Assembly: GCF_002797495.1 (NCBI RefSeq)
Contig: NZ_PGEZ01000002.1
Span: forward strand, 992,001-1,056,000
Direction: 5' to 3'
Length of the DNA stretch: 64,000 nt
Source of the DNA: Mumia flava
GTDB lineage: Bacteria; Actinomycetota; Actinomycetes; Propionibacteriales; Nocardioidaceae
The notes under the pieces are model-generated. The model did not search any database. It saw only the letters and a program-made list of their open reading frames with translations, and was not told the DNA's origin. Below are positions 1-8,121 of this stretch, piece by piece (positions within the stretch are counted from its first letter, which is position 1; each line of letters opens with the position of its first letter). The position numbers and the translations under genes are program-made.

Positions 1-383
<383 letters not shown>

Positions 384-827
384 TCACGACCGGTCGACCC
401 GGATGCGGGTCAGCTCGAGCGAGCGGATCAGCCAGCGGCCGTCGTGACGCACGTAGGTCTCGTGGAAGTGGCCGAAGCCGTGCGCCCGGCGGCCGAGGTC
501 GCTGCCGGTGGCCGGATAGATGAGGTGGTCCTCCATCGCCCAGACCCCGTCCGCGCGGGTGGGCGACACGATCGTGAGCTCGGCGCTGAACGCGTGCACC
601 ACGACCTGGGCGCCGCCGAGCCGCCGGCTCAGCGTCAGGCCCACGTCCGGTGCGTCGGCGAAGTACGTCAGGTGCCCGTCCACGTCGTAGACGCGGACCT
701 GCCCGTTCGGTGCGAACAGCGGGTCCAGCTCGCGCCAGGCGCCGGCCCCGAGCAGGCGGCAGTACCGCGCCTTCAGCGTGCGGAGCTCCTGCACGGCGAC
801 GAGGCGGTCGACGTCGCCGGTCGTCAC
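384..827 (-). CDS. SnoaL-like / NTF2-family protein
   Basis: A 147-residue protein of the SnoaL-like (nuclear transport factor 2 fold) family. Such cone-shaped domains act as small cyclases, hydratases, isomerases or ligand-binding proteins. The N-terminal helix VDRLVAVQELRTLKARYCRLL, the acidic stretch ELDPLFAPNG and the C-terminal GRWLIRSLELTRIRV are typical. I chose the GTG start because it overlaps the upstream VOC stop as GTGA and has AGGAG a few bases upstream; reading further upstream gives a low-complexity Arg-rich shadow of the VOC gene. Translational coupling to the VOC gene suggests one pathway, but the reaction is unknown. Confidence 0.8.
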   Translation of the reverse strand: MTTGDVDRLVAVQELRTLKARYCRLLGAGAWRELDPLFAPNGQVRVYDVDGHLTYFADAPDVGLTLSRRLGGAQVVVHAFSAELTIVSPTRADGVWAMEDHLIYPATGSDLGRRAHGFGHFHETYVRHDGRWLIRSLELTRIRVDRS

Positions 828-1483
828 GTCGGGAGCTCCTGGCCCGCCTGCTCGCGCACCATGTACTCGGCGTACCAGTCGGGCCACCCCGGGTCCTCGT
901 GTCCGGTGCGGGCCTCGTGCTCGCCGTGGGCCGCGGCCGCCCTCCGCAACGCCTCCGCCAGCGCGGCGGAGTCGCCGAACGAGGTCCACAGGATCCGCCC
1001 CGGGATGCGCGCCGTCACCTCCTGGACGATCCACTCGTTGCCGTCAGGGTCCTCGAACGACACGAACGATCCGTACGACCGACGCTCGGGCGCGAGACCC
1101 TCGACGCGCTCGGCCGTACCCGCGTGGTGGAACACGCCCCCCGAGTCGTGGAAGATCCCGCTCACCTCGACCTCGCGGCCGACCAGGTCGGATCGCGTGG
1201 CCTCGATGTCGGACACGACGAGCTGGAGGCCCCGGACGGAGCCGGGCGCCGCGGACGTCAGCCCGGTCCCGAAGATCACCGACGTGGGCGACCCCGGCGG
1301 CGTGAACTCCACGACGCGGAAGTCGTCGCTCATGGACTTGTCGATGTCTTCGCGCCACCCCAGTCGCGAGTAGAACGCCTTGGCGCGGTCGACGTCGCTG
1401 ACCGGGATGACGACGACCTCGATCTTCATCGTCGCCGTGGCGACATCGCGGGTCGTGCGTCGCTCCATCTCGATGCTGCTCAT
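824..1483 (-). CDS. VOC (glyoxalase/bleomycin-resistance) family protein
   Basis: A 219-residue vicinal-oxygen-chelate fold protein. Residues ~20-145 carry the two beta-alpha-beta-beta-beta modules: MKIEVVVIPVSDVDRAKAFYSRLGW at the start and SFEDPDGNEWIVQEV at the end, the usual metal-ligand region. The ~60-residue C-terminal extension ending in WPDWYAEYM recurs in actinobacterial members, often in pairs with SnoaL or YCII proteins. The start is the ATG preceded by a GAGAGGA-like site; an in-frame upstream ATG adds a non-conserved tail. It is the first gene of a three-gene operon with SnoaL and alpha/beta hydrolase genes. Role is probably a small-molecule dioxygenase, isomerase or resistance protein. 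Confidence 0.85.
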   Translation of the reverse strand: MSSIEMERRTTRDVATATMKIEVVVIPVSDVDRAKAFYSRLGWREDIDKSMSDDFRVVEFTPPGSPTSVIFGTGLTSAAPGSVRGLQLVVSDIEATRSDLVGREVEVSGIFHDSGGVFHHAGTAERVEGLAPERRSYGSFVSFEDPDGNEWIVQEVTARIPGRILWTSFGDSAALAEALRRAAAAHGEHEARTGHEDPGWPDWYAEYMVREQAGQELPT

Positions 1484-1550
1484 GGCTGCGTCCTCTCGTG
1501 GGTCGGCTCTGTCTCTCGACCATGACCCCGACCGACGTGCGCTCGCGCCC

Positions 1551-2040
1551 GTGATCACCCCGGGTCGTGCCCGGGCCGGACGGGTGCGTCACGTCGGTCG
1601 TCGTGCGGACGAGCGAGGGGCGCGCGCTCGCTTCGATCTGGAGCGGGCAGTCCGCGATGCCGCTGCTGCGGGGATGACGCAGGCCGAGATCGCGTATGAG
1701 ATCGGACGCAGCCAACCAGAAGTTTCCCGGCTCCTGCACTTCCGCGGCACGAGCGCGCGCAAAGGCCCTCCGGCACCGGCGCCGCGCCATCAATGCGCTC
1801 GTACGCGACGCCGGTGGGCGTCACGTACGAGTCTTCGGTTCGGTCGCCACGGGCGTTGATCGCGACGACTCCGATATCGACCTGCTGTTCACGATGACGA
1901 AGCCGATGAGCCTGATGGCCCTTGGTCGGCTCGAGCAGAAGATCAGCGACCTCGTCGGCGTGCGGGTGGATCTGGTCCCGGACAGCGCGGTGCGTCCTGA
2001 GTTTCGCGACCGCATCGAGGCCGAGGCCGTCCCGCTGTGA
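1551..2040 (+). pseudogene. HTH-nucleotidyltransferase antitoxin, frameshifted
   Basis: Two frames together encode one known architecture. The first frame (from a GTG at 1551 or 1584) gives a helix-turn-helix with GMTQAEIAYEIGRSQPEVSRLLHF. The second, one base further on, gives RRRAINALVRDAGGRHVRVFGSVATG followed by DDSDIDLL, the GS-x9-DxD catalytic motif of minimal nucleotidyltransferases, and ends at the TGA. The switch must occur near 1750-1765, at a GCGCGCGC run where one extra base would explain the shift. MNT proteins of this kind are antitoxins that AMPylate a HEPN partner. A sequencing error or slippage is possible, but the missing partner downstream suggests real decay. Start is uncertain. 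Confidence 0.7.
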
Positions 2041-2094
2041 CCCGGAGCGACGTCGAGGTCCTCGAGGACGCGCTCGCCCAGTCGTCGTACCGGC
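2037..2094 (+). pseudogene. possible N-terminal stub of a HEPN/DUF86-like partner
   Basis: A GTG overlaps the stop of the nucleotidyltransferase as GTGA and opens the reading VTRSDVEVLEDALAQ, which resembles the first helix of DUF86/HEPN toxins that normally follow such antitoxins. After about 15 codons the similarity stops and the reading runs into the 3' end of the convergent DUF4387 gene. I read this as a deletion scar of a toxin gene. Only ~15 residues support the identity, so this is tentative. Confidence 0.35.
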
Positions 2095-2484
2095 TCACGC
2101 CTCCGGTCGCGGCACGCGCACCAGTGCCAGGGGTACGTGGTGCTGCCCGGCGTGCATGTCGCGATCGCGCAGCGAGCCCTGGCTGATCGGCCGCGGGAAC
2201 GAGATCTTGACGACGTTCAGCGACGGGATCCGGAAGATCTGCACGTCGTCGGCATCCACCCGGTAGAGGTGCGCGATCACCTGCTCGCTCACGTACGCCT
2301 CGTCGGCCGCGAGCCGGTACGACGCCGCGTCGCGCATGAAGAGCTCCATCGTGACCCAGAACGGGCCGGCGTTCTTCGAGCGGACCTCGAGGGCGAGCTC
2401 GCCCAGGGCGACGGACTCTGGTGCGACGGAGTCCGGCGCGACGGTCTCCACCGCGGCGGCCTCGGGAACGGTGGTCTCGCTCAT
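2095..2484 (-). CDS. DUF4387 (AtuA-associated) protein
   Basis: A 129-residue protein matching the DUF4387 family. The signature is VRSKNAGPFWVTMELFM followed by IFRIPSLNVVKISFPRPISQGSLRDRDMHAGQHH. An Ala/Val/Pro-rich N-terminal tail of ~25 residues precedes the domain. DUF4387 proteins are almost always encoded beside an AtuA/DUF1446 protein, either as a separate gene, as here, or fused, so the two probably form one enzyme. The biochemical role is not established. The gene starts in a 4-bp ATGA overlap with the AtuA gene and is the last gene of the operon. Confidence 0.85.
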   Translation of the reverse strand: MSETTVPEAAAVETVAPDSVAPESVALGELALEVRSKNAGPFWVTMELFMRDAASYRLAADEAYVSEQVIAHLYRVDADDVQIFRIPSLNVVKISFPRPISQGSLRDRDMHAGQHHVPLALVRVPRPEA

Positions 2485-3866
2485 CGGGTCTCCCCCATCT
2501 CGATCCGGAACAGGCTCGTCGGTGTCGGCGACTCGACCACGTGGTTGAGCACGAACTCGTACGCCGCACCGCGCTCGATCTCGGCCGGCGACGTAGCGAA
2601 CGCGAAGCTCGGCAGGTAGTCCATGTCGGGCGTGGGCAGGTGCAGCATGAGCGGGTTCGCGACCTTCGCCACCGCCGTGGCGGTGGCCTGGTCGGCCGCG
2701 CTGACCAGCAGCATCACGGCGACCTCGCGCGGCGGCCCGGTCTCGGGCTCGAGCTCGTCCAGCACCGCGTTGTGCCCGTAGAGCCGCAGGTCGAAGGCGT
2801 ACTCGTCGGTCGACAGGCCGAGCGTCTGGCCCACCCGCTCGGTGATGATCGTGCGCATCAGGGCGGACCAGCGACCGAGGTCGCCCAGCACGAGCGGGTC
2901 GCGGATCGCCGAGAACGAGATCGTCTCGTAGCCCGACAGCCGCGCACCCTCGAGCTTGATGGTGTGCTGCTCGGCGACGTGGAACCGCGACCCCTCGACG
3001 CGCACCCGCCGATCGTCCAGCGCGACGTAGGTCGCGTCGCTGACGTCGAGCTCACCGTCGGGCTCGCGCATCCGGAACGGGTTCACCGTCTCGTACAGCA
3101 TGTGCGCGGCGACGGAGGTGGGCGTGCAGGCGGCGTCGGTGTCGAGCGGCTCGATCTCGAACCCCTGCGCGTCGACCGTCGCGAGCACGCCTCCGGCACG
3201 TGGGTTGGTCGTGCACTGCCCGCCGCACTCGACGATCTTGGCCATGTGCCAGGTCGGGCCGGCGGGCATCCCCTTGATCAGTGGGTACGCGGCGGCGATC
3301 GCCGTGTCGGTCGCCCGGCCGGCGAAGACCACCTGGGCGCCGGACTGCAACGCCTCGACGATCGGCTCGTGGCCCATCGCCCCCACGATGTGCGTGCAGC
3401 TCTGCAGGGTCTCGGCGGTGAGCTGACCGAGCGGCGGCAGCGGGTGGATGCGTCCGGCCGACAGGTGCTCCTTGAGGTCGACGGCGCTCTGCTCGCTGTA
3501 GATCCGGGCGACCCGAAGGTCGAGCCCTTCCTCGGCCATCACCTGGGCGGCGAGCCCGGCGACCCAGTCGACCCCGGAGTCCGTCCCGCTCGTCCCGCAG
3601 GATCCGACGATCAGCGGGATGTCGGCGCGCGCCGCCGCCTTCAGCAGGCTCCGTAGGTCGCGAGCGACCGCGGCCGCGGTGGTCTTGGGCTTCGACGCGC
3701 CCAGGTAGGCCGGCCCGGAGTCGGTCGATCCGCCGTCGACGGAGATGACGTCGGCGCCGAGCGCGAGCGCGCGCTCGACCGTCGACTCCGCGAACCCGGC
3801 GCCGAGCATGCCCGTCGGCGCGAAGACGCGAACGGAGTCGGCGGGACGGTCGTGGGTGGTGCTCAT
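2481..3866 (-). CDS. AtuA family (DUF1446) acyclic-terpene-utilisation-like protein
   Basis: A 461-residue AtuA/DUF1446 protein. Diagnostic stretches are GADVISVDGGSTDSGPAYLG near residue 40, IVGSCGTSGTDSGVDW near 85, GRATDTAIAAAYPL near 190 and AKIVECGGQCTTNPRAGG near 210. AtuA is required for citronellol/geraniol catabolism in Pseudomonas, but most family members, including those paired with DUF4387 and a sugar-type transporter, have no assigned reaction. It overlaps both neighbours by 4 bp, so it is translationally coupled within a four-gene operon with an MFS carrier and a 2-hydroxyacid dehydrogenase. No biotin-dependent geranyl-CoA carboxylase genes lie nearby, which argues against terpene catabolism here. 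Confidence 0.85.
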   Translation of the reverse strand: MSTTHDRPADSVRVFAPTGMLGAGFAESTVERALALGADVISVDGGSTDSGPAYLGASKPKTTAAAVARDLRSLLKAAARADIPLIVGSCGTSGTDSGVDWVAGLAAQVMAEEGLDLRVARIYSEQSAVDLKEHLSAGRIHPLPPLGQLTAETLQSCTHIVGAMGHEPIVEALQSGAQVVFAGRATDTAIAAAYPLIKGMPAGPTWHMAKIVECGGQCTTNPRAGGVLATVDAQGFEIEPLDTDAACTPTSVAAHMLYETVNPFRMREPDGELDVSDATYVALDDRRVRVEGSRFHVAEQHTIKLEGARLSGYETISFSAIRDPLVLGDLGRWSALMRTIITERVGQTLGLSTDEYAFDLRLYGHNAVLDELEPETGPPREVAVMLLVSAADQATATAVAKVANPLMLHLPTPDMDYLPSFAFATSPAEIERGAAYEFVLNHVVESPTPTSLFRIEMGETR

Positions 3867-4882
3867 GAGGGCTGTCCTCCTGCAGTGAGGGCGTCGGCGG
3901 CGGCCGTACGGGGCGCCGCGTCGATCAGGTGCTGGTTCACGCTCGAGCGCGGTCGTCCGGCGAGGGCCGCGACGATCTCCTCCGCGCCGCGCATCCCGGC
4001 GGCGGCACGCGCCTCGGCAGTCTGGCCGGCCATGTGGGAGTAGACGACGATCCCGTCGACGTCGCGCAGCGGGCTGTCCGGTGGCAGCGGCTCGGCGGCG
4101 ACGACGTCGAGCGCCGCGCCGGCGATCCGACGGTCACGGACGGCGTCGACCAGTGCCTGCTCGTCGACGATCGGCCCGCGTGCGGTGTTGATCAGGATCG
4201 CGTTCGGCTTCATCCGCGTGAACGCGTCGGCGTCGATCAGGCCACGCGTGCGGTCGTTGAGCGCGGTGTGGATCGACACGTAGTCCGAGCGCGCGAGCAG
4301 CTCCTCGAGGCCGACGAAGCTGACCTCCCCGGCGACGTCACCCCGCTCGTCCGGCGGCACCTGCGTCGTGCAGAGCACCTCCATCCCGAACGCCCGCGCC
4401 AGCGGTGTCACCGCACGCGCCGACGCGCCGAAGCCGACCAGCCCGAGCGTCGCGCCGCGCAGCTCGTGCCCGTCCTCGCGGGGCCAGCCGCCGGCGGCGA
4501 CACCGGCCGCGCTCGCGACCAGGCGGCGGGCCGACGCGAGCAGCAGGCCGAGCGTGTACTCCGCAACCGCGTTCGCGTTGATCCCCGGCAGGTTGCTCAC
4601 CGTGATCCCGTGCCGGGCTGCCGCCTCGACGTCGACCGAGTCGTACCCGACACCCGTCCGTACGACCGCACGGAGGCGGTCGGCGCGGCCGAGGACGTCG
4701 GCGGTCATCGGCTCGTTCGCGATCAGGGCGGCGTCGATCCCTTCGAGCGCCGCGGCGAGCTCCTCAGGGTCCCGAGCTCCGCGCATCGGCAGGTGGACGG
4801 TGTCCATCCCGGCGGCGCGCAGGTACGCGTCGACGTCGTCGCCGGGGCACAGGTAGTCGGTGGTGATGAGGACGCGGGGCAC
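3863..4882 (-). CDS. D-2-hydroxyacid dehydrogenase (phosphoglycerate-dehydrogenase-like)
   Basis: A 339-residue NAD-dependent D-isomer-specific 2-hydroxyacid dehydrogenase. It has the Rossmann turn LGLVGFGASARAV, the Arg-containing INTARGPIVDEQALVDAV, the Glu of GAALDVVAAEPLPP and the catalytic His region VVYSHMAGQTAEA. I chose the GTG start because AAGGAG sits 5 bases upstream; an ATG 18 bases earlier overlaps the transporter stop (TGATG) and is an alternative. In this operon it probably oxidises or reduces a hydroxy-acid made from the imported substrate. The annotation as 3-phosphoglycerate dehydrogenase itself is unlikely, given the catabolic setting and the absence of an ACT domain. Confidence 0.85.
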   Translation of the reverse strand: MPRVLITTDYLCPGDDVDAYLRAAGMDTVHLPMRGARDPEELAAALEGIDAALIANEPMTADVLGRADRLRAVVRTGVGYDSVDVEAAARHGITVSNLPGINANAVAEYTLGLLLASARRLVASAAGVAAGGWPREDGHELRGATLGLVGFGASARAVTPLARAFGMEVLCTTQVPPDERGDVAGEVSFVGLEELLARSDYVSIHTALNDRTRGLIDADAFTRMKPNAILINTARGPIVDEQALVDAVRDRRIAGAALDVVAAEPLPPDSPLRDVDGIVVYSHMAGQTAEARAAAGMRGAEEIVAALAGRPRSSVNQHLIDAAPRTAAADALTAGGQPS

Positions 4883-4899
4883 GGGATCTCCTTCGGGCA

Positions 4900-6183
4900 T
4901 CACAGCGCGCGTCCGTCGGCGCGCTGCCGCTGGGCGGACTGGACCTTGACGACGACCAGGATCGCGAGCGCGGTCAGGACGGCGATGTCGAGCAGCATCC
5001 ACGACCAGCTCGTGACGTCGACGACGGCGCCGATCATCGCGGGACCGAGGAACCCGCCGGTCGCCCATCCCACGGTGTGCAGCCCGGCGTACGTCCCGAG
5101 GACACGAGCGGACGGAGCGAGGTTCCACAGGACGACGACGGCGTTGATCATGAACCCGGACGCGCCCGCCGCGCCGATGCACAGGCCGGTCACGGTGCCG
5201 GCCGGGGTCTGCACGACGGTCGCGAGGATCATGCCGCCGGCGAAGATCGCCATCCCGATGATCATCACCTTGAGCCGGCCGATCCGTTCGGCGATCAGCG
5301 CCATCGGGTAGGCGGCGATGATGTAGGCGATCCCGGCCGGCAGCGTGAGCCCGCCGGCCTGGCCGCGGGTGAGGTCGAGGACCTCCATGCCGTACGGGGT
5401 CACCAGGGAGCGCGAGGCCGCCCACGCCCCGCCGAAGAGGAAGATCGCGAAGATGATCAGCAGTCGGCTGCGGTCGGTGTCGCGCACGATCTCGCCGAGC
5501 GTCTCGCGGACCCGCACGTGCGCGGCGTCCTTGCGGTCGGGGTCGGCGTCCTCGGCGAGCGCCTGCTGGTACGCCGGGGAGCGGCTGTCGCGGACGGTCG
5601 CGGCGAGCACGGCGATCGAGATCAGCATGAGCGCCGACGGGATCGCGAACGCCAGGTCCGGGTGGTCGTCGACCACGAGCAGGCTGATCAGGGCGGCCAC
5701 GATCACGGTGATGGCCGACGCGATCTTCACCGCGGCGTTCGCGCGGCTGCGACGCTCCGGCGCGATGAAGTCGGGCATCAGAGACTCGCCGATGGGCTTG
5801 AACGAGTTCGCGACCAGCGCGTAGGCGAACATCACGACGAGCAGCGTCGCGAGCGTGCCGGCCGCGTGCGGGATCAGCAGGAAGAGCAGTGCCGCGATGG
5901 GCATCCCGACGACCAGGTACGGCATCCGCCGGCCCCACGACGTACGGGTGCGGTCCGAGCGGTTGCCCATCCAGGGCTGGATGAAGATGCCGAGCAGGTT
6001 GTCCATGCCCATGCACAGGCCGATCAGCGCGGCGCTCGCGAGGTGGTCGCGCAGCAGGGCCGGGACCTGGCTGTCGTAGAAGTTCCAGGTGGACTCCTGG
6101 GCGAACACGGCCAGCGCCACCAGGAAGGTGATGCGCCGCTCCATCGAGCGCTGCGACCGGGGTGTCGCCGCCGTCGTCGTCAT
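4900..6183 (-). CDS. MFS transporter, GPH/SLC45-like sugar or glycoside carrier
   Basis: A 427-residue, 12-helix major-facilitator carrier. The loop 2-3 motif GNRSDRTRTSWGRRMPYLVVG resembles the SLC45/GPH group of proton- or sodium-coupled saccharide transporters. The central loop (TVRDSRSPAYQQALAEDADPDRKDAAHVR) is long and charged. The start used has GAGGAG 6-7 bases upstream; an upstream ATG would add 12 residues. It is the first gene of the operon, just downstream of a 16-bp palindromic operator, so it probably imports the substrate that the dehydrogenase and AtuA/DUF4387 proteins degrade. Confidence 0.85.
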   Translation of the reverse strand: MTTTAATPRSQRSMERRITFLVALAVFAQESTWNFYDSQVPALLRDHLASAALIGLCMGMDNLLGIFIQPWMGNRSDRTRTSWGRRMPYLVVGMPIAALLFLLIPHAAGTLATLLVVMFAYALVANSFKPIGESLMPDFIAPERRSRANAAVKIASAITVIVAALISLLVVDDHPDLAFAIPSALMLISIAVLAATVRDSRSPAYQQALAEDADPDRKDAAHVRVRETLGEIVRDTDRSRLLIIFAIFLFGGAWAASRSLVTPYGMEVLDLTRGQAGGLTLPAGIAYIIAAYPMALIAERIGRLKVMIIGMAIFAGGMILATVVQTPAGTVTGLCIGAAGASGFMINAVVVLWNLAPSARVLGTYAGLHTVGWATGGFLGPAMIGAVVDVTSWSWMLLDIAVLTALAILVVVKVQSAQRQRADGRAL

Positions 6184-6297
6184 CCGTTGCTCCTCAACGC
6201 CATGGTCATGGATCACCACCGACCGCGTCCCTCGAACGCGGCACGCCGTGACCCGTACGCAAGGTGGACCGGTCGCCGTGTGGCCTGCGTCACGCTA

Positions 6298-6313
6298 TTT
6301 TGCTATAGCAAAA
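6298..6313. promoter_or_regulatory. perfect palindrome TTTTGCTATAGCAAAA, likely GntR/FCD operator
   Basis: A 16-bp perfect palindrome and the most AT-rich spot in the intergenic region. It lies between the divergent MFS operon and the GntR/FCD gene, about 50 bp before the regulator start. Position and symmetry fit a repressor site controlling both directions. Confidence 0.7.
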
Positions 6314-6366
6314 CTGTCAAGAGGTGCATCAGGGATTTGCCATTGCGTTTCGACTAAGGTGAGGTC

Positions 6367-7086
6367 GTGCCCGAAGAGCTTTCCACCCAGCTGGCGCCCG
6401 AGACGCTGGCCGACCGTGCGTACCGCTCGATCCGCGCTGCCGTCGCGACCGGCGAGCTGCGGCCGGGGCAGAAGGTCACGGAGCGTGGTCTCGCCGAGCG
6501 CCTGTCGGTGAGCCCGACCCCGATCCGTGAGGCGATCCGCCGCCTGGAGCAGGACGGCCTGCTGGAGCGCACCGGCCCGCGGACGGTCGAGGTCGCCCAG
6601 ATCGGCGACCTGGCGATCACCGACCTCGCCGAGGTCGAGGTCGCGCTGCGCGGGATGGTCGCGCGGTTCGCCGCGCGCCATGCGACGCCCGACCAGCTCG
6701 ACACGCTCGACGCGATCCTCGACGACGCCGACGACCTGCTCATCGTGCTGCGCCAGCGTCACCTCGTAGGCGATGCGATCGACCGGCACCTCAACCAGCT
6801 GCTCGACACCATGCAGCGGTTCAACGCCGGCGTCGACGCCTGCGCGCACAACCCTGTGCTGGTCCGGTTGCTCGACCAGGCCCGGGTGTTCTCGTGGCCG
6901 GAGCGCCGCTCGCGTCTGGTGGACGCGGTGCACCTCGACGCTGAGTTCGGACTCGAGCGCTACGCCCTGCACCGCGCACTCGTCGGCGCGCTGCGCGACG
7001 GCAACGAGGAGGACGCCGAGCGGCTCGTCACCGAGGACGCTCGCGGCGGCCTGGCGGACCTCCTGGCCGGCTCGCCGCGGACCTGA
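6367..7086 (+). CDS. GntR family regulator, FCD (FadR-like) subfamily
   Basis: A 239-residue regulator with an N-terminal winged helix (residues ~18-75: LADRAYRSIRAAVATGELRPGQKVTERGLAERL and then SVSPTPIREAIRRLEQDGLLERT) and an all-helical FCD ligand domain ending in ALHRALVGALRDGNEEDAERLV. FCD regulators bind a small organic acid, often through a metal held by Asp/His. The GTG start has an AGGTGAG site. It is divergent from the AtuA-type operon with an AT-rich palindrome between, so it is the likely substrate-responsive repressor of that operon and of itself. Confidence 0.9.
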   Translation: MPEELSTQLAPETLADRAYRSIRAAVATGELRPGQKVTERGLAERLSVSPTPIREAIRRLEQDGLLERTGPRTVEVAQIGDLAITDLAEVEVALRGMVARFAARHATPDQLDTLDAILDDADDLLIVLRQRHLVGDAIDRHLNQLLDTMQRFNAGVDACAHNPVLVRLLDQARVFSWPERRSRLVDAVHLDAEFGLERYALHRALVGALRDGNEEDAERLVTEDARGGLADLLAGSPRT

Positions 7087-7191
7087 GCCGCGCCCTTCGC
7101 GCCGAGCGTCGGGCTCGGATCAGGGAGGTCCTGGCAGTCCCGGTCTCCGCAGGACCTGCCCTGGGCCGGGGAGCGTGTCTAGCGTGAAGCC

Positions 7192-8076
7192 ATGAGCATT
7201 CCCGAGATCACTCTGAACAACGGCGTGACCATGCCGGGCCTCGGGTTCGGCGTCTACCAGACCCCGCCGGACGAGACCGAGACGGCAGTCGCGACGGCGC
7301 TCGACGCCGGGTACCGGCACATCGACACCGCGGCGGCGTACGGCAACGAGCGCGGCGTCGGGGCCGCTCTGCGCGGCTCAGGCCTCCCCCGCGACGACGT
7401 GTTCGTCGAGACGAAGGTCTGGATCAGCGACTACGGGTACGACGAGACCCTGCACGCCTTCGACAAGAGCACGGGCAAGCTCGGCATCGAGCAGATCGAC
7501 CTCCTGATCCTGCACCAGGCTCTGCCGAGCGCGTTCGATCGGACGATCGGCGCCTACCGCGCACTGGAGACGCTGCTCGCCGACGGCTCGGTGCGCGCGA
7601 TCGGCGTCAGCAACTTCATGCCGCCCCACCTCGACCGGCTGCTCGACGCGACCGAGATCGTGCCGGCGGTGAACCAGATCGAGGTGCACCCGTACTTCCG
7701 CCAGTCGGAGCTGCTCGCGTACGACGCCGAGCGCGGGATCGTCAACCAGGCGTGGTCGCCGATCGGCGGCATCACGTTCTACCGCGACGGCTCGCACGGC
7801 TCGACCCTCGAGGACCCGACGATCCTGGCGATCGCGGCCGAGCACTCCCGCACGCCGGCCCAGGTGATGCTGCGGTGGCACCTCCAGCAGGGCCGCCAGG
7901 TCATCCCGAAGTCGGTCACGCCGTCGCGCATCCGCGAGAACGTGGACGTGGCCGACTTCGCGCTCTCCGCCGGCGAGCTGGCCGCGATCGACGCCCTCGA
8001 CACGGGGGTGCGAGGCGGCCCCGAGCCGGAGGACATCACCCTCGAGACCTTCGGGATGCCGATCCCGGAGGCGTAG
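7192..8076 (+). CDS. aldo/keto reductase
   Basis: A 294-residue AKR-family NADPH-dependent carbonyl reductase. The catalytic tetrad is visible: Asp and Tyr in GYRHIDTAAAYGNERGVG, Lys in VFVETKVWIS and His in IDLLILHQALP. The cofactor region IPKSVTPSRIRENVDVADF matches the NADPH 2'-phosphate clamp. It resembles the AKR5 2,5-diketogluconate reductase / morphine dehydrogenase-like group. It stands alone, convergent with the XRE gene. The substrate is unknown. Confidence 0.9.
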   Translation: MSIPEITLNNGVTMPGLGFGVYQTPPDETETAVATALDAGYRHIDTAAAYGNERGVGAALRGSGLPRDDVFVETKVWISDYGYDETLHAFDKSTGKLGIEQIDLLILHQALPSAFDRTIGAYRALETLLADGSVRAIGVSNFMPPHLDRLLDATEIVPAVNQIEVHPYFRQSELLAYDAERGIVNQAWSPIGGITFYRDGSHGSTLEDPTILAIAAEHSRTPAQVMLRWHLQQGRQVIPKSVTPSRIRENVDVADFALSAGELAAIDALDTGVRGGPEPEDITLETFGMPIPEA

Positions 8077-8121
8077 ACCTCACGCGACGAACCGACCGAT
8101 CCTCAGGTCCAGCACCGAAGG

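Noticed and set aside
2095-6183. Acyclic terpene (citronellol) degradation cluster
   Set aside because: Only the AtuA homologue matches. The biotin-dependent geranyl-CoA carboxylase and other atu genes are lacking, while the carrier and dehydrogenase point to a hydroxy- or sugar acid.
7120-7160. Inverted AGGTCCT / AGGACCT before the aldo/keto reductase
   Set aside because: The 7-bp arms are 18 nt apart in GC-rich sequence and no regulator is adjacent, so chance is likely.
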